Shown: positions 5,521-8,411 of the stretch, in pieces | Position numbering within the stretch: the stretch's first letter is position 1 | Layout of the letters: each line of letters begins with the position of its first letter | NCBI GenBank assembly: GCA_009784995.1 | Contig: WQXE01000080.1 | Coordinates: 1-8,411 of the forward strand | Direction: 5' to 3' | DNA length: 8,411 nt | Source of the DNA: Treponema sp. | GTDB lineage: Bacteria > Spirochaetota > Spirochaetia > Treponematales > Breznakiellaceae | The notes under the pieces: model-generated | What the model saw: only the letters and a program-made list of their open reading frames with translations | Told to the model about the DNA's origin: nothing | Databases searched by the model: none | Position numbers and translations under genes: made by a program

Positions 5521-8070
5521 ATGGATAATACCGGCAGAAACAGCGTTCTTGTTGTAGATGACGAAAAATTAAATTTAGAAATTCTAAGTAAAATACTTGA
5601 AGTTGATTATACTGTATACCTTACAAAAAGCGGACGCAGCGCCATTGACATGGCGAAAAAATATACTCCGGATCTTATATTACTTGATATAATTATGCCG
5701 GATTTGGACGGCTTCGAAGTATTATCCGCTTTAAAAAGCATGGATGAAACATGCAATATCCCGGTAATTTATATTACTGGATTGGACAGTGTTGAATACG
5801 AAGAAAAAGGTTTAGCTTTAGAAGCCGCTGATTTTATATATAAACCTTTTAGCGAAAAAATTGTTAAATTAAGAGTACGCAATCAGATTCAAATGCAGAA
5901 TCAGATAAAAGAATTAATGATGCTGCACAAGGATTTGGAATCGGCGGTTAAAGCCGCGGAAAGCGCGAATCAGGCAAAATCCGCTTTTCTCGCGAAAATG
6001 AGCCACGAAATAAGAACTCCTTTAAACGCTGTTTTGGGAATTTCAGAAATTCAGCTTCAAAATGAATCACTTGCCTACGATGTAAAAGAATCTTTTACAA
6101 GAATATTTAATTCAGGCGATTTATTATTGGGAATAATAAACGACATTCTTGATATGTCTAAAATAGAAGCCGGTAAACTTGAGTTATTTACGCTTAATTA
6201 TGATGTTGAAAGTTTAATAAACGATACTGTCTTTTTAAATTTAATTAAATATGAAAATAAACCAATCGAATTTATTTTAAATGTAGATGAAAATGTTCCT
6301 GTAGAATTACACGGAGATGAACTTCGCATAAAACAAATAATAAATAATATTTTATCAAACGCTTTTAAATATACAGATCAGGGCGAGGTTGAATTAGCTG
6401 TAAACATAGAAGAAGTTTCAAAAGATTCTGTCATGCTTGTTTTAAAAATAAGAGATTCAGGGCAGGGGATGACAGAAGAGCAGGTTAAGCAATTATTTGA
6501 TGAATATTCCCGTTTTAATTCTGAAGCCAACAGAACCACAGAAGGCACAGGACTTGGAATGGGTATTACAAAAAATCTTATTAATCTTATGAACGGCGAA
6601 ATACACGCGCAAAGCGAATACGGCAAGGGTTCAGTTTTTACAGTACGTCTTTTGCAGGGAAATACAGGAGCGCCGCCGCTTGGAAAAGAAACTGTTACTA
6701 AACTGCGGCAATTCCGCGTTAATTTTGAAGCCAAGAATAAAAAAGTTCATATTACCAGAAAACCAATTCCATTTGGAAAAGTGCTTGTAGTTGATGACAT
6801 CGAAATGAATTTATATGTAGCGAAATCAATGCTTACTCCTTATGGATTACAAATTGAAACCGCGGCAAGCGGGCAGGAAGCTATTGATAAAGTTAAAAGC
6901 CTTTGTGAAAGCGGAAGTAAATACGATATAATTTTTATGGATCATATGATGCCTGTTATGGATGGAGTTGAAACAACTGCTTTAATCCGTTCATGGGAAG
7001 AAGAAAGTTTAAAAAATGGCATAATCAATAAAAAACATCCGATTATCGCGTTAACAGCTAACGCGGTTACCGGAATTAGGGAAATGTTTTTACAAAATGG
7101 TTTTGACGGATTTATATCAAAACCAATCGCGATTAACGAACTTGATAATATCCTAAAAGATTGGCTGCTTCCAGAAAAAATCGCAAGTAACGGCGATATG
7201 GAACAAAATAAAACCTTAGCTTCACAATCTTCGTCAGATGACGCGGCAAACGATTCTTTTATAAACGATATAAATACAAATACCGGAATTAATACCGAAA
7301 TAGGATTAAACCAGTTAATGGGTAATAAAGAAGCGTACCGTAATACACTGGAAATATTTAATAAAAAACTTGTTAGCGAATGTAACGGCATGAATTCGTC
7401 ATTGGAATCAAACGATTTAAATAATTTTAAAATATCCGTTCACGCTATGAAATCAATGCTAGCGATTATCGGCGAATTAAACCTTTCAGAAACCGCTTTA
7501 AAACTGGAATCAGCGGCAAAAGAAAATCAGACAGAATATTGTTTACAGAATTTTCCGCCTCTTAAAGAGGAGCTTTTATCATTAAATAAAAAGTTAAATG
7601 AAATATTCGAAAAAAAATATGATAAACAGGAAACGGAAAAAGAACAGAATAATACAAAAAAAGAAAATAATGTTCCGTCAGGATTAAAATTTGAAAATAA
7701 AAAAGTTTTACTTGTTGATGATATGGATATGATTATTTTTGTTGTTAAAGAAAAACTTTCACGTTATGGTTTACAGGTAGATACCGCGTTAAGCGGATCT
7801 GAAGCGATTAATTTAATAAGAAACAATGTATACGATCTCATTTTTATGGATCATATGATGCCTGAAATGGATGGTATAGAAACAGTACGCAGAATAAGAA
7901 TTATAGAAGAAGAAGAGGCAAAAGAAAGACTACCAATAATAGCGTTAACAGCGAATGATATTTACAACGCGAAAGAAACATTTCTTGCCAATAAATTCGA
8001 CGGTTTTCTATCTAAACCTGTTATTAAACAGGAACTGGAAAAATTATTGGAAGAATGGCTTTCAAAGTAA
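5521..8070 (+). CDS. Soluble hybrid histidine kinase, REC-HisKA-HATPase-REC-HPt-REC
   Basis: An 849-residue cytoplasmic kinase without membrane segments. REC1 (about 8-122) has D13/D14, phospho-acceptor D56, T86 and K108. A helical linker (about 122-155) leads to HisKA with the H-box around His162 (KMSHEIRTPLNAVLG). The ATPase domain (about 263-378) has the N-box near N276/N280, G1 box DSGQGM (312-317) and G2 box GTGLGMG (342-348). REC2 (about 418-550) has D425/D426, D474, T512 and K534. An HPt module (about 590-700) has His641 in H-A-M-K-S. REC3 (about 726-849) has D733/D734, D777, T810 and K832. All phosphorylation residues are present, so a full His-Asp-His-Asp relay is possible within one chain. 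No PAS, GAF or periplasmic sensor is seen; REC1 takes the usual sensor place. AAGG at 5510-5513 is a well-placed ribosome site, and the start is 17 nt after the HPt gene. It lacks any DNA-binding or enzymatic output domain. The target is inferred to include the receptor's receiver. Confidence 0.95.
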   Translation: MDNTGRNSVLVVDDEKLNLEILSKILEVDYTVYLTKSGRSAIDMAKKYTPDLILLDIIMPDLDGFEVLSALKSMDETCNIPVIYITGLDSVEYEEKGLALEAADFIYKPFSEKIVKLRVRNQIQMQNQIKELMMLHKDLESAVKAAESANQAKSAFLAKMSHEIRTPLNAVLGISEIQLQNESLAYDVKESFTRIFNSGDLLLGIINDILDMSKIEAGKLELFTLNYDVESLINDTVFLNLIKYENKPIEFILNVDENVPVELHGDELRIKQIINNILSNAFKYTDQGEVELAVNIEEVSKDSVMLVLKIRDSGQGMTEEQVKQLFDEYSRFNSEANRTTEGTGLGMGITKNLINLMNGEIHAQSEYGKGSVFTVRLLQGNTGAPPLGKETVTKLRQFRVNFEAKNKKVHITRKPIPFGKVLVVDDIEMNLYVAKSMLTPYGLQIETAASGQEAIDKVKSLCESGSKYDIIFMDHMMPVMDGVETTALIRSWEEESLKNGIINKKHPIIALTANAVTGIREMFLQNGFDGFISKPIAINELDNILKDWLLPEKIASNGDMEQNKTLASQSSSDDAANDSFINDINTNTGINTEIGLNQLMGNKEAYRNTLEIFNKKLVSECNGMNSSLESNDLNNFKISVHAMKSMLAIIGELNLSETALKLESAAKENQTEYCLQNFPPLKEELLSLNKKLNEIFEKKYDKQETEKEQNNTKKENNVPSGLKFENKKVLLVDDMDMIIFVVKEKLSRYGLQVDTALSGSEAINLIRNNVYDLIFMDHMMPEMDGIETVRRIRIIEEEEAKERLPIIALTANDIYNAKETFLANKFDGFLSKPVIKQELEKLLEEWLSK
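6931..6955 (+). repeat. Copy 1 of a 25-nt exact repeat (REC2 phospho-acceptor region)
   Basis: These 25 bases encode the I-F-M-D-H-M-M-P segment around D474 of the hybrid kinase. They are identical to 7840-7864 in REC3 of the same gene, apparently a trace of internal domain duplication. Confidence 0.8.
7840..7864 (+). repeat. Copy 2 of a 25-nt exact repeat (REC3 phospho-acceptor region)
   Basis: The direct-orientation partner of 6931-6955, covering the segment around D777. The two copies are 909 nt apart, a multiple of three, so both are read in the same frame. Recombination between them would remove the HPt module and fuse REC2 to REC3 in frame. Confidence 0.8.
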
Positions 8071-8091
8071 TTAAATATTTAAGAGGGGAAT

Positions 8092-8411
8092 ATGAAAAAA
8101 CGTGCGTTAATCAGTGTATTTTATAAAGATGGAATTCTTGAATTAGCGAAATTTTTAAATGATTCAGGCTGGGAAATTATTTCTACAGGCGGCACATCCA
8201 AATATTTAAAAGAAAATAATATTCCTGTTATAGATATTTCTTCGGTTACCGGTTTTCCTGAATGTCTGGACGGCAGGGTAAAAACTTTACATCCCGCTAT
8301 TCATGCCGGTATCCTCGCGCGCCGTGACGCGCAAAATCATGTTGAAACCTTAAAAGAGCTTTCATTGGAAACAATCGATCTTGTATGTGTTAATTTATAT
8401 CCGTTTTTTGA
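8092..8411 (+). CDS. purH: PurH-type IMP cyclohydrolase (N-terminal part), 3' end outside the window
   Basis: The 106 visible codons begin MKKRALISVFYKDG and encode the methylglyoxal-synthase-like fold of PurH. Three family motifs are present: STGGTSKYL, the GRVKTLHP loop (preceded by TGFPECLD) and VNLYPF. In PurH this N-terminal domain closes the ring of FAICAR to give IMP, the last step of de novo purine synthesis. The C-terminal domain of the full enzyme transfers the formyl group to AICAR. Only the first domain is in view, so a stand-alone IMP cyclohydrolase (about 230 residues) rather than the usual roughly 500-residue bifunctional enzyme cannot be excluded. The segment usually written S-[YD]-D-K-T-G reads SVFYKDG here. 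A strong ribosome site, GAGGGG, lies at 8083-8088. The gene follows the kinase stop by 21 nt with no visible terminator between, so read-through from the signalling genes is possible although the functions are unrelated. Confidence 0.9.
   Translation, partial: MKKRALISVFYKDGILELAKFLNDSGWEIISTGGTSKYLKENNIPVIDISSVTGFPECLDGRVKTLHPAIHAGILARRDAQNHVETLKELSLETIDLVCVNLYPFF

Noticed and set aside
6942..7391. 149-codon open frame on the minus strand inside the kinase gene
   Set aside because: It is antisense to REC2 and the HPt linker, with no family resemblance and no start signals. The same applies to the shorter antisense frames at 6378-6734 and 3064-3246.
8071..8082. 12-bp palindrome TTAAATATTTAA between the kinase and purH
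   Set aside because: It is pure A/T, short, lacks a loop and a following T-run, and is expected by chance in AT-rich DNA; not a credible terminator or operator.

Overview
The window looks like chromosomal DNA from a spirochaete, most likely Treponema or a close relative. This is inferred by eye, without a database search. The evidence is: a receptor hairpin whose tip wording (NLLSMNAAIEAAHAGEAGKG) matches what I recall of treponemal chemoreceptors; a long ankyrin-repeat lipoprotein with a relaxed lipobox; and AT-rich DNA that is nevertheless full of CGCG words.

Layout. Positions 1-2123 (minus strand) hold the N-terminal 707 codons of an ankyrin-repeat lipoprotein whose 3' end lies outside the window. 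Positions 2124-2539 are intergenic and carry a tRNA-Leu(GAG) gene at 2217-2298, an AT palindrome plus T-tracts, and a full-consensus sigma-70-type promoter (TTGACA-17-TATAAT) aimed at the next gene. From 2540 to 8070 (plus strand) three signalling genes sit close together with 17-27 nt gaps: a membrane chemoreceptor (Cache-type sensor, HAMP, MCP hairpin) with a receiver domain fused to its C-terminus; a small stand-alone HPt protein; and a soluble hybrid histidine kinase built as REC-HisKA-HATPase-REC-HPt-REC. At 8092, 21 nt past the kinase stop, the 5' part of a purH-type purine gene begins and runs off the window.

How the genes may work together. The three signalling genes contain one kinase core, four receivers and two HPt modules, all with their phosphorylation residues intact. 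There is no DNA-binding, cyclic-di-GMP or other output domain among them. The simplest reading (inference) is a phosphorelay that starts at the soluble hybrid kinase, can be shuttled by the free HPt, and has as one end-point the receiver on the chemoreceptor. It would then tune a chemotaxis receptor rather than transcription. The reverse direction, receptor-bound CheA phosphorylating the receptor's own receiver and passing phosphate to the kinase, is equally compatible with the sequence. This module is the most interesting thing in the window. The tRNA and purH are ordinary housekeeping genes.
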